A DNA stretch of 64,000 nucleotides from Nocardioides anomalus (GCF_011046535.1 NZ_CP049257.1:3286001-3350000), one strand, 5' to 3'. Shown: positions 23,924 through 33,398, counted from the stretch's first letter. The notes: generated by a model from the letters alone, not told the origin. Program-made: numbers and translations.

Positions 23924-24885
23924 ACAGCCGGGCCGCCCTCACCCTCGTCGCCGTTCTCGCCCTGCTCACCAGCGGGTGCACCGGCGACGACAGCGGCGCG
24001 TCCGGACCGCCCGGGTCGTCCGGGTCGTCCGCCCCGAGCCCCTCGGAGTCGTCGCTGTTCACGCTGACGCCGGTCACGCTCCCGCCGGAGCCGCCGCCGA
24101 GCGGGAAGCTCAAGGCCGACATCGAGCAGTCCTCGCGCGACGGCGCGGCCGGCCGCTTCCAGGTGTGGGTCGACAACGACACCGACACGCTCATCACGCC
24201 GACCCGGGTGACCTACACCGACGCCCGGTTCCGCACCCCGCTGACCGGCACCCGGCTGCGCGACATCCCGTCCCAGGCGCGACGGGGCTTCCAGTTCCTC
24301 CTGCCGGGCCGACCCGCCTGCGGCCGCGAGGCCGACGGCGGCACGGTCACCGTCGACTACACCGTCGACGGCGACCGGCGCACGGCCACGGTCCCCGTCG
24401 AGGACGAGGCCGACGTGATCCAGCGCACCGCCGCCGCCCGCTGCCTCGAGCTGAGCATCGACTCCATCGCGAAGCTCTCGTGGGCCGACGAGGTCACCGC
24501 CGACGGTGACGGCGGCGAGGGCTCGGTCGGCACCATGACCCTGGTCGTCGACACCACCGGGCGCCGCGGACCGACGCTGGTCATCGACACCATCGCCGGC
24601 AACCCGGTGCTCTCCCCCGGTGACCTCGGCGTGTACGACGCCCACCTGACGGTCCGCGGCGACGACCCGCCCCAGCGCGTCGCGGTGCCGCTGCGGCCGA
24701 CCCGCTGCGACGCGCACGCCTTCGGTGAGTCCGGCAGCTTCGCGGCGTTCGCCCTCAACGTGCACGTCGACGGCCAGGCCGGCCAGTTCATCCTGCGGAT
24801 GGGGCCGACGGCCGCGGCCAGCGCCCTCGAGTACGCCAAGGCCTCGTGCGGCTTCCTCACCTCCATCGGCGGCGGAGAGGGCTAG
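23920..24885 (+). CDS. Secreted lipoprotein of unknown function
   Basis: A 321-residue protein with a lipoprotein signal peptide (AALTLVAVLALLTSGC, lipid-anchored Cys20) and a low-complexity Ser/Pro/Gly linker (to about 60). The mature region reads as beta-rich with paired Cys residues (RPACGRE, ARCLEL, TRCDAH, ASCGFL), likely disulphide-bonded. It is outside the membrane. No enzyme motif was found. The ATG overlaps the stop of the DUF6328 gene (ATGA). Pairing with a membrane protein suggests an envelope role. Immediately after the stop an 11-bp repeat array begins. Confidence 0.85.
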   Translation: MNSRAALTLVAVLALLTSGCTGDDSGASGPPGSSGSSAPSPSESSLFTLTPVTLPPEPPPSGKLKADIEQSSRDGAAGRFQVWVDNDTDTLITPTRVTYTDARFRTPLTGTRLRDIPSQARRGFQFLLPGRPACGREADGGTVTVDYTVDGDRRTATVPVEDEADVIQRTAAARCLELSIDSIAKLSWADEVTADGDGGEGSVGTMTLVVDTTGRRGPTLVIDTIAGNPVLSPGDLGVYDAHLTVRGDDPPQRVAVPLRPTRCDAHAFGESGSFAAFALNVHVDGQAGQFILRMGPTAAASALEYAKASCGFLTSIGGGEG

Positions 24886-24887
24886 CT

Positions 24888-24927
24888 GAGGGCTGGTCGA
24901 GGGCTGGTCGAGGGCTGGTTGAGGGCC
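24888..24927. repeat. Tandem repeat of about 3.6 copies of GAGGGCTGGTC
   Basis: Three near-perfect 11-bp units (24888, 24899, 24910; the third ends TT) and a partial fourth, right after the lipoprotein stop codon and before the ABC exporter promoter. No dyad suggests a terminator. Copy number may vary. Confidence 0.85.
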
Positions 24928-24998
24928 AGGTCACACGGCGACCACCCCGCCGGGTAATCCGTTCGCCAGCGAAGAGCCGGCTGCCTAGCCTTGAGCGA

Positions 24999-26717
24999 GT
25001 GCGCCGCCTCCCCCTCGACCATCCCGGCGAGGCGGTCCACAGCTCGCCCGGTGCGCTGCTGTGGTGGCTGGCCAAGGGCCAGTGGCGCACGCTGGCCGGC
25101 GGGATGGCCTTCGGCATCGTCTGGATGAGCTGCCAGGCGGTCATGCCCGCGGTGATCGGCCGCGCGATCGACCGCGGCGTGGCGGCCAAGGACGGCTCGG
25201 CGCTGGTGACCTACGCCGCGGTGATGCTCGCCATCGGGCTGCTCCAGGCCTTCACCGGGATCATGCGGCACCGCTTCGCGGTGACCAACTGGCTGACCAC
25301 GGCCTACCGCACCGTCCAGCTGGTCACCCGGCAGGCGGTGCACCTGGGCGGCACGCTGCCCCGCAAGGTCTCGACCGGCGAGGTGGCCGCGATCGGCGGC
25401 ACCGACCTGGCCCACCTCGGCAACGTCATGGACGTCTCGGCCCGCTTCGCGGGCGCGGTGGTCGCCTTCCTGCTGGTCGCCGTCATCCTGCTCACCGCCT
25501 CGGTGCCGCTCGGGCTGCTCGTCCTCATCGGCGTGCCGCTGCTCATGGCCCTCATCACGCCGCTGCTCCGGCCACTCAACCGGCGCACCGCCCACCAGCG
25601 CCACCTCATGGGCGACCTGGCCAACACCGCGAGCGACATCGTCAGCGGCCTGCGGGTGCTGCGCGGGATCGGCGGCGAGCAGGTCTTCCACGAGCGCTAC
25701 CGCCGCGAGTCGCAGCGCACGCGCTTCGCCGGCGTCCAGGTCGCGCGGCTGCAGTCGGTGCTCGACGCCCTGCAGGTGTTCCTGCCCGGCGTCTTCGTGG
25801 TGGCCGTGGTCTGGCTCGGCGCGCGGTACGCCGTGCAGGGGCGCATCACGCCCGGCGACCTGGTGGCGTTCTACGGCTACTCGGCGTTCCTGCTCATCCC
25901 GCTGCGCACGGCGACGGAGTACGCCAACAAGCTCATCCGCGGGCGGGTCGCGGCGGCCCGGGTGTGCCGGGTGCTCGCCCTCGAGCCCGACCACGACGAT
26001 CCCGCAGACCCGGCCGCGCTGCCCCCGGCCGGCGCCGTGCTCGCCGACGCCCGCAGCGGCCTCGTGGTCCGGCCCGGCCGGCTCACCGTGCTGGTCGCCG
26101 ACCAGCCCGACGAGGCGGCCGCGCTGGCCGATCGCCTGGGGCTCAGCGCCCCCGAGGTCGACGACGAGGTCACCCTGGGCGGCACCCCGCTGAGCCGGCT
26201 GCGCCGGGCCGACGTGCGCAGCCGGATCGTCGTGTCCGACACCGGCTCCGCGCTGTTCTCGGGCCGGCTCGGCGACGTGCTGGCCGCGCCCGGCGCGGAC
26301 CCGACCGCGGCGCTGCGCACGGCCGCGACCGAGGACATCCTCGAGGCCCTGCCCGACCGCCTCGACACGGTGGTGGCCGAGCGCGGCCGCACCTTCTCCG
26401 GCGGCCAGCGCCAGCGGCTGGTGCTGGCCCGCGCGCTGGCCCGCGACCCCGAGGTGCTCGTCCTGGTCGAGCCGACGTCGGCCGTCGACGCGCACACCGA
26501 GGCGACGATCGCGGCCCGGCTGCGCGACCACCGCGCCGGACGCACCACCGTCGTGGTCTCCTCCAGCCCGCTGCTGCTCGACGGCGCCGACGAGGTGGCG
26601 TTCCTGCAGGACGGCCGGGTGGTGGCCACCGGGACGCACGGCGAGCTGCTGGACCGCGTGCCGGCGTACCGCACAGTGGTGACCCGCGAGAGCGACGACA
26701 GCGAGGTGGTCGCGTGA
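24999..26717 (+). CDS. ABC exporter half-transporter with degenerate nucleotide-binding site
   Basis: A 572-residue membrane-ATPase fusion. Six membrane helices occupy about 28-300. The ATPase domain (about 345-570) lacks a Walker A: where GxxGxGKS/T is expected it reads LTVLVADQPDEAAAL. Walker B is also altered (VLVLVEPTS, with Val in place of the usual Asp). The ABC signature is intact (TFSGGQRQRLVLARAL), as is the D-loop SAVD. This is the non-catalytic half of a heterodimer with the next gene. The GTG start sits 7 bases after TAGCCT, so translation is probably leaderless. Its stop overlaps the partner's start (GTGA). Substrate unknown. Confidence 0.9.
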   Translation: MRRLPLDHPGEAVHSSPGALLWWLAKGQWRTLAGGMAFGIVWMSCQAVMPAVIGRAIDRGVAAKDGSALVTYAAVMLAIGLLQAFTGIMRHRFAVTNWLTTAYRTVQLVTRQAVHLGGTLPRKVSTGEVAAIGGTDLAHLGNVMDVSARFAGAVVAFLLVAVILLTASVPLGLLVLIGVPLLMALITPLLRPLNRRTAHQRHLMGDLANTASDIVSGLRVLRGIGGEQVFHERYRRESQRTRFAGVQVARLQSVLDALQVFLPGVFVVAVVWLGARYAVQGRITPGDLVAFYGYSAFLLIPLRTATEYANKLIRGRVAAARVCRVLALEPDHDDPADPAALPPAGAVLADARSGLVVRPGRLTVLVADQPDEAAALADRLGLSAPEVDDEVTLGGTPLSRLRRADVRSRIVVSDTGSALFSGRLGDVLAAPGADPTAALRTAATEDILEALPDRLDTVVAERGRTFSGGQRQRLVLARALARDPEVLVLVEPTSAVDAHTEATIAARLRDHRAGRTTVVVSSSPLLLDGADEVAFLQDGRVVATGTHGELLDRVPAYRTVVTRESDDSEVVA

Positions 26718-28474
26718 GCGCCGGCACCGCCCTGCCCGTGGCCGACGCCCCGGCGCTCCGCGCGTACGTCCGGGTCCTGGCCCGCCGGCACCCCCGGCTG
26801 CTGTACGGCGCGCTGGCCCTGCACGTCGCCGCCGCCCTGACCGCGCTGGCCGCGCCGCGGCTGCTCGGCGACCTGGTCCAGGCCGTCGAGCAGGGCACCA
26901 CGGTCGGCCACGTGGACCGCGTGGTCGCCGCCCTGGCGGCGTTCCTCGTCGCGCAGACCGTGCTCACCCGCTACGCCCGGCTGACCAGCCAGGTCCTGGG
27001 CGAGCAGGTGCTGGCCCAGCTCCGCGAGGACTTCGTCGAGCACACCCTGGCCCTGCCGCTGGGCACGGTCGAGTCGGCCGGCTCCGGCGACCTGCTGACC
27101 CGCACCGGCCGCGACGTGGACCAGCTCAACTGGTCGGTGCGCCAGGCCCTGCCGGAGTGGACCATCGCCGTCATCACCGCGGTGGCGACCTTCGTGGCCG
27201 CCCTCAGCGTCGGCTGGTGGGTGGCGCTCCCGGTGCTGCTCGGCCTGCCGCCGCTGGTCATCGGGCTGCGGTGGTACCTCGCCCGGGCCAAGGACGGCTA
27301 CCTGCGCGAGTCCGCGTCGTACTCCCGGATCAACGCGACGCTCACCGAGACCGTCGAGGGCGCCCGCACCGTCGAGGCGCTCGGCCTCGCGCCGGAGCGC
27401 GTCCGGGCCGCCGACGACGACGTGCGCGAGTCGTACGCCGCCGAGCGCTACACGCTCTACCTGCGCACGGTCTTCTTCCCCAGCATGGAGCTGTCCTACC
27501 TGATCCCGACGGTGGCGACCCTGCTGCTGGGCGGCTACCTCTACACCCAGGGCAGCGTGAGCCTGGGCGAGGTCACGGCCGCGGTGCTCTACGTGCAGAT
27601 GCTCATCGACCCGGTCGACCGGATCGTGTCGATCCTGGACGAGCTCCAGCTCGGCGCCGCCTCGCTGGCCCGCCTGCTCGGGGTGGCCGAGGTGCCCGAC
27701 GACCGCCGGGCCACCGGCGCGCAGCCGCGCAGCGAGGAGCTCGAGGCCCGCGACGTGCGCTTCGCCTACGCCGAGGGCGGGCGCGACGTCCTGCACGGCC
27801 TGGACCTGGACCTCGAGCCCGGCTCCCGGCTGGCCGTCGTGGGCCCGTCCGGCGCCGGCAAGTCGACGCTGGGCCGGCTGCTGGCCGGCATCCACCCGCC
27901 GCGCACCGGCTCGGTCACCGTCGGCGACGTCGCCCTGGTCGACCTGCCCCTGGCCGACCTGCGCGGTCACGTCGCCCTGGTCACCCAGGAGCACCACGTC
28001 TTCGTCGGCACCCTGCGCGAGAACCTCGCGCTGGCCGCACCGCCCGGCGCCACCGACGACGACATCCGCTCCGCGCTCGAGGCGGTCGACGCCCTGGAGT
28101 GGGTCGACGCGCTCCCCGACGGGCTCGACACCGTCGTCGGCTCCGGCGGCCGGGCCCTCACCGCGCCGCAGGCCCAGCAGGTCGCGCTGGCCCGGCTGGT
28201 CCTGGCCGACCCGCACACGCTGGTCCTGGACGAGGCGACCTCGCTCATCGACCCCCGCGCCGCGCGCCACCTCGAGCGGTCGCTGGCCGCCGTGCTGGAG
28301 GGCCGCACGGTGGTCGCCATCGCGCACCGGCTGTTCTCGGCCCACGACGCCGACCGGGTCGCGGTGGTCGAGGACGGCCGGATCAGCGAGCTCGGCCCGC
28401 ACGACGAGCTGGTCCGGGCCGGGGGGTCGTACGCCGCTCTCTGGGACAGCTGGCACGGCGGCTCCCGGAGCTGA
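26714..28474 (+). CDS. ABC exporter half-transporter with intact Walker motifs but altered signature
   Basis: A 586-residue partner of the preceding half-transporter. It has six membrane helices (about 28-310) and an ATPase domain with canonical Walker A (VVGPSGAGKSTLG, about 377-385), Q-loop LVTQEHHVF, Walker B LVLDEATSLID and H-loop IAHRLF. Its signature, normally LSGGQ, reads LTAPQAQQ. Together the two proteins would form one proper ATP site (this Walker A with the partner's SGGQ) and one dead site. Substrate may be a peptide, lipid or drug; nothing local tells. Co-transcribed and coupled to the upstream gene. Confidence 0.92.
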   Translation: MSAGTALPVADAPALRAYVRVLARRHPRLLYGALALHVAAALTALAAPRLLGDLVQAVEQGTTVGHVDRVVAALAAFLVAQTVLTRYARLTSQVLGEQVLAQLREDFVEHTLALPLGTVESAGSGDLLTRTGRDVDQLNWSVRQALPEWTIAVITAVATFVAALSVGWWVALPVLLGLPPLVIGLRWYLARAKDGYLRESASYSRINATLTETVEGARTVEALGLAPERVRAADDDVRESYAAERYTLYLRTVFFPSMELSYLIPTVATLLLGGYLYTQGSVSLGEVTAAVLYVQMLIDPVDRIVSILDELQLGAASLARLLGVAEVPDDRRATGAQPRSEELEARDVRFAYAEGGRDVLHGLDLDLEPGSRLAVVGPSGAGKSTLGRLLAGIHPPRTGSVTVGDVALVDLPLADLRGHVALVTQEHHVFVGTLRENLALAAPPGATDDDIRSALEAVDALEWVDALPDGLDTVVGSGGRALTAPQAQQVALARLVLADPHTLVLDEATSLIDPRAARHLERSLAAVLEGRTVVAIAHRLFSAHDADRVAVVEDGRISELGPHDELVRAGGSYAALWDSWHGGSRS

Positions 28475-28614
28475 TCCCGGGCCGGGAGGGAGCCACCCGA
28501 GAAGGCTCTGGCAACAAAACACCCGAAAGAATGTGACAAGACATCTCTTACGACGCCGGGTGGGTTACTGTCGAGTATCTACGAGTCCGGGGGGACACGC
28601 AGAAAGGTCTTTCC

Positions 28615-29214
28615 GTGCTCCCTACCGAACCGGCCGCACTCCTCACCGCCATCTACAGCCCGCACTCGCTCATCCGGGCCGGGCTGGTGCACCTGGTCCA
28701 GCAGCACCCCCGCCGCGTCGTGCTCGTCGGCGGCACCGATCTCGATCCGCAGGAGCCGCTCGGCCCCGTCGACGTGGTCGTCTACGACCTGGCCCGCCGC
28801 TGGGGCCACCCCGACGAGCTGCGCCAGCTGGTCGCCGCCGTGCCGGTGGTCGGCGTGACCCGCGAGGGCCGCGACGACCTGACCGAGCGGGCCCGCGCGG
28901 CCGGCGTGCGCCACGTCGTGGGCGAGGACGTCAGCGCAGTCGGGCTGGTCGACGCCCTGGCCCGGGTGACCGGCCACCGCGTGGTGCACCGCCACCGCGC
29001 CAGCCACGACCTCACCCCGCGCGAGCGCGAGGTGCTCAACCTGGTCGGCACCGGGCTGACCAACGCCCAGATCGCCGACGAGCTGGTGCTCAGCGTGAAC
29101 AGCATCAAGTCGCACCTGCGGCTGGCCTACCGCAAGATCAACGTCACCAACCGCCAACAGGCGGTGCTGTGGGCGGTGCGCAGCCTCGGGACGCCGGTGC
29201 CGACGCTGAACTGA
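28615..29214 (+). CDS. LuxR-family regulator with unusual receiver-like domain
   Basis: A 199-residue orphan regulator. The first 120 residues have the receiver length and pattern (AIYSPHSLIRAGLVHLV, VDVVVYDLARRW with a possible phospho-Asp, PVVGVTRE), but the usual acidic pair near the start is replaced by SPH, so normal phosphorylation is doubtful. The C-terminal LuxR DNA-binding domain is typical: LTPREREVLNLVGTGLTNAQ to SVNSIKSHLRLAYRKI. No kinase is adjacent. A 140-base upstream gap contains a -10-like TATCTA and an AAAGG before the GTG. Similar in layout to the regulator at 33651. Target genes unknown. Confidence 0.88.
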   Translation: MLPTEPAALLTAIYSPHSLIRAGLVHLVQQHPRRVVLVGGTDLDPQEPLGPVDVVVYDLARRWGHPDELRQLVAAVPVVGVTREGRDDLTERARAAGVRHVVGEDVSAVGLVDALARVTGHRVVHRHRASHDLTPREREVLNLVGTGLTNAQIADELVLSVNSIKSHLRLAYRKINVTNRQQAVLWAVRSLGTPVPTLN

Positions 29215-29226
29215 GGCCGACGGGGC

Positions 29227-29910
29227 CTACGCCTCGCCGTGGTCCAGGCCGGTGATGCGGATACCGGAGTTGACCTTGTACTTGCGGTTGATCGAGATCA
29301 GCACCGCGGTCATCGGCTCCAGGACCCGGGCCAGGCGCAGCTTGCCGGCGCTGACGCCGGAGCGGCCGGTGACCGCGCGGGCGAGCTCCATGGCCACCTC
29401 CTTGCCCTCGTCGGAGTCGCCGACGCAGAGCACGTCCTCGTCGAGGAACTCCTCGTCGCCCCACAGCAGCACCGCGGAGACGTTGTGGAAGGCACCCACG
29501 ACGGTGGCCTCCGGGGCCAGGCGGGCGGCGTGCTCGGCCGCCGAGCCCTCGCCGCCGTCGATGACGGCGCCGTGGGCGCCGCGCTTGTCGAAGGCCAGCG
29601 GGTTCACGCACGACACCACGGTCTTGCCGGCCAGCGGCAGGGACGCCACGAGCTCGTCGTGGCCGTCCCACGGCACGGCCAGCAGCACCACGTCGGCGTC
29701 CGCGCAGGCGTCGGCGTTGGCCGCGCCGCTCACCCGGCCCGCGCCCTCGACGCCCTCGAGCCGCTCGCGGATCTCGGCCGCCACGGTGTCCGCCTTGTCC
29801 GCGGCCCGCGAGCCGACGACCACGTCGTGCCCGTGCCGGGCGAAGCGGTAGCCCAGCCCCTTGCCCTGCGGGCCGGTCCCGCCCATCACCGCGATCCGGT
29901 ACGTCGTCAC
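29227..29910 (-). CDS. npdG: NADPH-dependent F420 reductase
   Basis: A 227-residue F420H2:NADP+ oxidoreductase that moves hydride between coenzyme F420 and NADP. The N-terminal Rossmann motif IAVMGGTGPQGKGLGYRFA (about 6-24) is the F420-reductase variant. VVVGSRAADKA follows for NADP 2'-phosphate contact, then VVLLAVPWDGH, VVSCVNPL, GAFHNVSA and GKLRLARVLEPMTAVL at the C-terminus, all typical of the family. GTG start. Its presence implies that the organism makes F420, which suits an actinobacterium. It converges with the LuxR gene (12-base gap). Confidence 0.92.
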   Translation of the reverse strand: MTTYRIAVMGGTGPQGKGLGYRFARHGHDVVVGSRAADKADTVAAEIRERLEGVEGAGRVSGAANADACADADVVLLAVPWDGHDELVASLPLAGKTVVSCVNPLAFDKRGAHGAVIDGGEGSAAEHAARLAPEATVVGAFHNVSAVLLWGDEEFLDEDVLCVGDSDEGKEVAMELARAVTGRSGVSAGKLRLARVLEPMTAVLISINRKYKVNSGIRITGLDHGEA

Positions 29911-29999
29911 GCCGGCGATGCTCCCACGGCTCTGCTCCGTGACCTCCAGGCGCCCCAGCAGTTGATACCTTGCACGACACAGGGGGTAGGGGAACAGCG

Positions 30000-32117
30000 A
30001 TGGCCAGAGAGCTTCGCGGCGACATCCAGGGGCTGCGCGCCGTCGCGGTCCTGGCCGTCATCGCCGCGCACGCCGGCGTGCCGTTCCTGCCCGGCGGATT
30101 CGTGGGCGTCGACGTGTTCTACGTCGTCTCCGGCTACCTCATCGCGGCCCTGCTCTACCGCGAGGTCCTGCTCACCGGGCAGGTCTCGATCGGCTCGTTC
30201 TGGGCCCGGCGGGCGCGCAGGATCCTGCCGGCCGCGACCCTGGTCACCGTCGTCACGGTGGCGCTGTCGCTGCTGTGGATGAGCCTGCTCGACGCCCGCC
30301 AGGTCGTCATCGACGCGCTGTGGGCCTCGGCGTTCGCGGCCAACGTGCACTTCGCCCAGCAGGGCGTCTTCTACTTCGCCCAGGACACCGGCCCCTCCCC
30401 GCTCCAGCACTACTGGTCGCTGGCCGTGGAGGAGCAGTTCTACCTGGTCTTCCCGCTCGTCCTGGTCGGCTGCCTCGCGCTGGCCCGGCTGGTCACGCGC
30501 GGGCACGAGCGCCGCGTCGAGCGGCTCCCCCGCGGCGCGGTGGTGACCGTGCTGGTCGTGCTCAGCCTGGCCTCGCTGGCCTGGTCCATCCACCAGACGG
30601 TGGGCTCGCCGTCGACGGCGTACTTCTCGACCTTCACCCGGGCCTGGGAGCTCGGCGTCGGCGCCCTGGCCGCCCTGGTCCCGCCGACCCTCCTGCGCCG
30701 GCTGACCCGGCTCACCCTGGAGGCGCTGGCCGTCGCCGGTGGCCTCATGCTGCTCGTGGCGTGCGTCGTCATCACGCCCGAGACGCCGTTCCCCGGCATC
30801 GCGGCCGCGCTGCCCGTCGTCGGCACCGCCCTGCTCATCCTGGCCGGCGCCGCGCCCGAGCACTCCGGGCGGCAGCCGTCGTCGAGCCGGGTGCTGGCCG
30901 TCAAGCCGCTGCGCATGGTGGGCGACTGGTCCTACTCGCTCTACCTGTGGCACTGGCCGGCGTTCATCCTGCCCCCGGTCGCGCTGGGCCGGTCCATGAC
31001 CTGGCCGGAGAAGATCGTCGCGGTCCTCGTGGTCGTGACCCTGTCGGCCTACTCCTACCGCTTCATCGAGATGCCCTTCCGCACCGGCAGGCCCGCGCAG
31101 CGCCTGCTCCGGCGCCGGGCACTGGTGCTCTACCCGCTCAGCGCCACGCTGGTCGTCGCCGTGGCCGCGGGCGGCTGGTGGTACACCGGCGTCCAGGGCG
31201 GCGAGCGCGGCGACAACCCGGCCATCACCGTGGCCGGCGGCCCGACCGCCGAGGGCATCCAGGACAACACCGAGGCGTTGGTCCGCGCCTCGGTCACGGC
31301 CGCTCGCGACAAGCGGGCCGTGCCCAGCAACCTGACCCCGGACCTGCTCAACCTGCGCAACTCCATCGCCGACGTGGGCGACTGCGACTACGAGCAGAAC
31401 GTCCGCAAGCTCTGCCCGGTCGGTGACGGCGACAAGACCCTGGTGGTGATCGGCGACTCCCACGCCCGGGCCTGGATCCCGGCGTTCAACCGGATCGTGG
31501 AGGCCGGCGGCTGGACCGGCTACTACCTGGTCAAGCCGCAGTGCACCGCGGCCCACGTGAGCATCGCCTCGCTCGACAACGACCAGCCGTTCACCGACTG
31601 CTCGGACTTCCAGGACTGGGTGGTCGACCAGGTCCGCGACCTCGACCCCGACCTGGTCGTCGTCGCGTCGAGCCCGCCGGTCAACGGGGTCTTCGACGGC
31701 GGCAAGCGGATCACCGACACCGCCGGGATCATCCCGGTCCTCCAGGCCGGCTACGACGACCTGTTCCTCGAGCTGTCCGAGGACGCCCGCGACGTCGCCC
31801 TGGTCAAGGACGTCCCCAAGTCGCCGGACGACCCGGCCACCTGCCTGTCCACCGGCAAGCCCAACCTCGACGACTGCATGTTCCAGCCCGTCGAGCGCTC
31901 CGCGGTGCTGGCCGACGTGGCCGTGCAGTCGGCCACCGAGGCCGGCGCCCACGTCGTCGACCCGACGCCGTGGCTCTGCTACGACGGCGAGTGCCCGGTG
32001 GTCATCGGCGGCACGCTGTCCTACCGCGACACCGACCACATCACGACCGAGTACGCCGCCAACCTGTGGGGCGAGCTCGGCACCGCGCTCGGGATGCTGC
32101 CGACCACCTCGGACTGA
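30000..32117 (+). CDS. OafA/YrhL-type acyltransferase with C-terminal SGNH domain
   Basis: A 705-residue membrane acyltransferase that would acylate cell-surface polysaccharide or peptidoglycan sugars. Residues about 1-380 form the acyltransferase-3 domain with some ten membrane helices. It contains RGDIQGLRAVAVLAVIAAHAG with the catalytic-type His, GGFVGVDVFYVVSGYLI, the RRARRILPA motif, HYWSLAVEEQFYLVFP and SYSLYLWHWP. A linker leads to an extracellular SGNH-hydrolase-like domain: VVIGDSHARAWIP (GDS), ASSPPVNG, and YRDTDHITTEYA with the D-x-x-H pair. TAGGGG lies before the ATG. It stands alone in a 30-base divergent gap from the F420 reductase side. Substrate unknown. Confidence 0.92.
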   Translation: MARELRGDIQGLRAVAVLAVIAAHAGVPFLPGGFVGVDVFYVVSGYLIAALLYREVLLTGQVSIGSFWARRARRILPAATLVTVVTVALSLLWMSLLDARQVVIDALWASAFAANVHFAQQGVFYFAQDTGPSPLQHYWSLAVEEQFYLVFPLVLVGCLALARLVTRGHERRVERLPRGAVVTVLVVLSLASLAWSIHQTVGSPSTAYFSTFTRAWELGVGALAALVPPTLLRRLTRLTLEALAVAGGLMLLVACVVITPETPFPGIAAALPVVGTALLILAGAAPEHSGRQPSSSRVLAVKPLRMVGDWSYSLYLWHWPAFILPPVALGRSMTWPEKIVAVLVVVTLSAYSYRFIEMPFRTGRPAQRLLRRRALVLYPLSATLVVAVAAGGWWYTGVQGGERGDNPAITVAGGPTAEGIQDNTEALVRASVTAARDKRAVPSNLTPDLLNLRNSIADVGDCDYEQNVRKLCPVGDGDKTLVVIGDSHARAWIPAFNRIVEAGGWTGYYLVKPQCTAAHVSIASLDNDQPFTDCSDFQDWVVDQVRDLDPDLVVVASSPPVNGVFDGGKRITDTAGIIPVLQAGYDDLFLELSEDARDVALVKDVPKSPDDPATCLSTGKPNLDDCMFQPVERSAVLADVAVQSATEAGAHVVDPTPWLCYDGECPVVIGGTLSYRDTDHITTEYAANLWGELGTALGMLPTTSD

Positions 32118-32454
32118 CGTCCAGGCCGCAGCACCAGGCACCGGGAGCGGACGGGCCGCCCGGTCAGACGAGCGGCGGTGGTGCGGCTGCCCGCCCGGTC
32201 AGCCCGGTCCGGACCGGCCGGAGCCGACGGCCCGAGCGACCGGGCGAACAGCCTGCCGACCCCCATTTTGCTCAAGACGCCCCCCACGGTCGCCTGAGAC
32301 CTGCCGACACCTCATTCGACTAGTCCGGACCCCGTTGCCGGAAGGACTTGCCGCGAATTGACACCCCAGGATCGCCGCGGGGCGCGCGCCACGGGACCGG
32401 GACCGCGCAAGGACGGTCAGGCGCGGGTCGGTGCGGGCGGGGCAGGATCGGACC
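32118..32454. other. Intergenic region without recognisable features
   Basis: A 337-base gap between the acyltransferase and the SDR gene. It is high in GC with one short A/T-rich patch (CCATTTTGCTCAA near 32265). Open frames here lack plausible starts or homology. No convincing terminator was found. A -10-like CAGGAT ending 6 bases before the SDR ATG is the only promoter-like element. Confidence 0.5.
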
Positions 32455-33318
32455 ATGAGCCGACCCCTGGACGGACAGGTGGTCCTGGTCAGCGGCGCGT
32501 CGCGCGGGCTGGGCCGGGCCACGGCGGTGGAGCTCGCGGCCGCGGGCGCGCACGTGGTGGCCACCGGCCGCAGCACCCGCGGCCACGCCACCCAGGACGC
32601 CGTGGACGACCTCACGCTCGAGGGCACCCTGGACGCCGTACGCCGCGCGGGCGGGTCCGGTGAGTGGCACCGGTGCGACCACACCCGGCCCGCGGAGGTG
32701 GAGGCCCTGCTGCACGACGTCCTGGACCGGCACGGCCGGGTCGACGTCCTTGTCAACAACGCGTGGGGCGGGCACGACCACCACGACGAGGTCGAGGGCG
32801 AGGAGGTCTGGGACGAGCCGATGGAGCAGTTCCGCGACATGCTGCTCGCCGGCGCCTACTCCGACTACGTCACCACGATGCTCACCCTGCGGCTGGCCAT
32901 GGGCCCCGCGGGCCGGGGGCGGGTGCTCACCACGACCTGGCACACGCCGGAGCCGCCGGCCTGGGTGCCGTACGAGGCGAGCAAGGCGGCCAAGAACCGG
33001 CTGGTCTACGCGCTCGGCTACCACCTGCAGACCCGAGGCATCCCGGTGATCGCGGTGGCGCCGGGGTGGATGCGGACCGAGCTGATGCTGACCCACCACA
33101 CCGAGGAGGAGCTGGCCGGGCGGACCGAGACCCCGCACCTCGCGGCGCGCGTCCTGGCGCGGCTCGCGGCCGACCCCGACGCGATGCGCCTCACCGGCCA
33201 GGTGGTCGACGTGGGCGAGCTGGCCGAGGCCTACGGCGTCGACGACCTGGACGGCACCCGCCCGCACGGCAACGCCGGGCGCTTCGAGCCGAGCCGACCG
33301 GTCCCGCCGCCGGCCTGA
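32455..33318 (+). CDS. Short-chain dehydrogenase/reductase
   Basis: A 287-residue classical SDR, NAD(P)-dependent. The cofactor motif is VSGASRGLGRA (about 11-21), then NNAWGG (NNAG-like, near 99), the active site VPYEASKAAKNRL (Tyr-x-x-x-Lys, about 172-184) and the usual PGWMRTE segment after it. The catalytic Ser position is in TTTWHTP, which is unusual. The first half has a longer loop after the cofactor motif (RSTRGHATQDAVDDLT). Substrate cannot be named. It appears monocistronic and ends at a strong hairpin terminator. Confidence 0.9.
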   Translation: MSRPLDGQVVLVSGASRGLGRATAVELAAAGAHVVATGRSTRGHATQDAVDDLTLEGTLDAVRRAGGSGEWHRCDHTRPAEVEALLHDVLDRHGRVDVLVNNAWGGHDHHDEVEGEEVWDEPMEQFRDMLLAGAYSDYVTTMLTLRLAMGPAGRGRVLTTTWHTPEPPAWVPYEASKAAKNRLVYALGYHLQTRGIPVIAVAPGWMRTELMLTHHTEEELAGRTETPHLAARVLARLAADPDAMRLTGQVVDVGELAEAYGVDDLDGTRPHGNAGRFEPSRPVPPPA

Positions 33319-33329
33319 GACGGGCGTGG

Positions 33330-33389
33330 ATCGAGGGCCGCGGACGCCCAGGGGCGTGCCCTGGCTGGGGTGCGTCCGCGACCCTCGAT
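33330..33389. terminator. Nested hairpin terminator between convergent genes
   Basis: Outer arms ATCGAGGGCCGCGGACGC (33330-33347) and GCGTCCGCGACCCTCGAT (33372-33389) pair at 17 of 18 positions. An inner stem CCAGGG-GCGTG-CCCTGG lies at 33348-33364. It lacks a U-tract, as is common for actinobacterial terminators. It sits between the stop of the SDR gene and the stop of the small membrane protein gene and should work in both directions. Confidence 0.75.
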
Positions 33390-33398
33390 GATGCGGGA

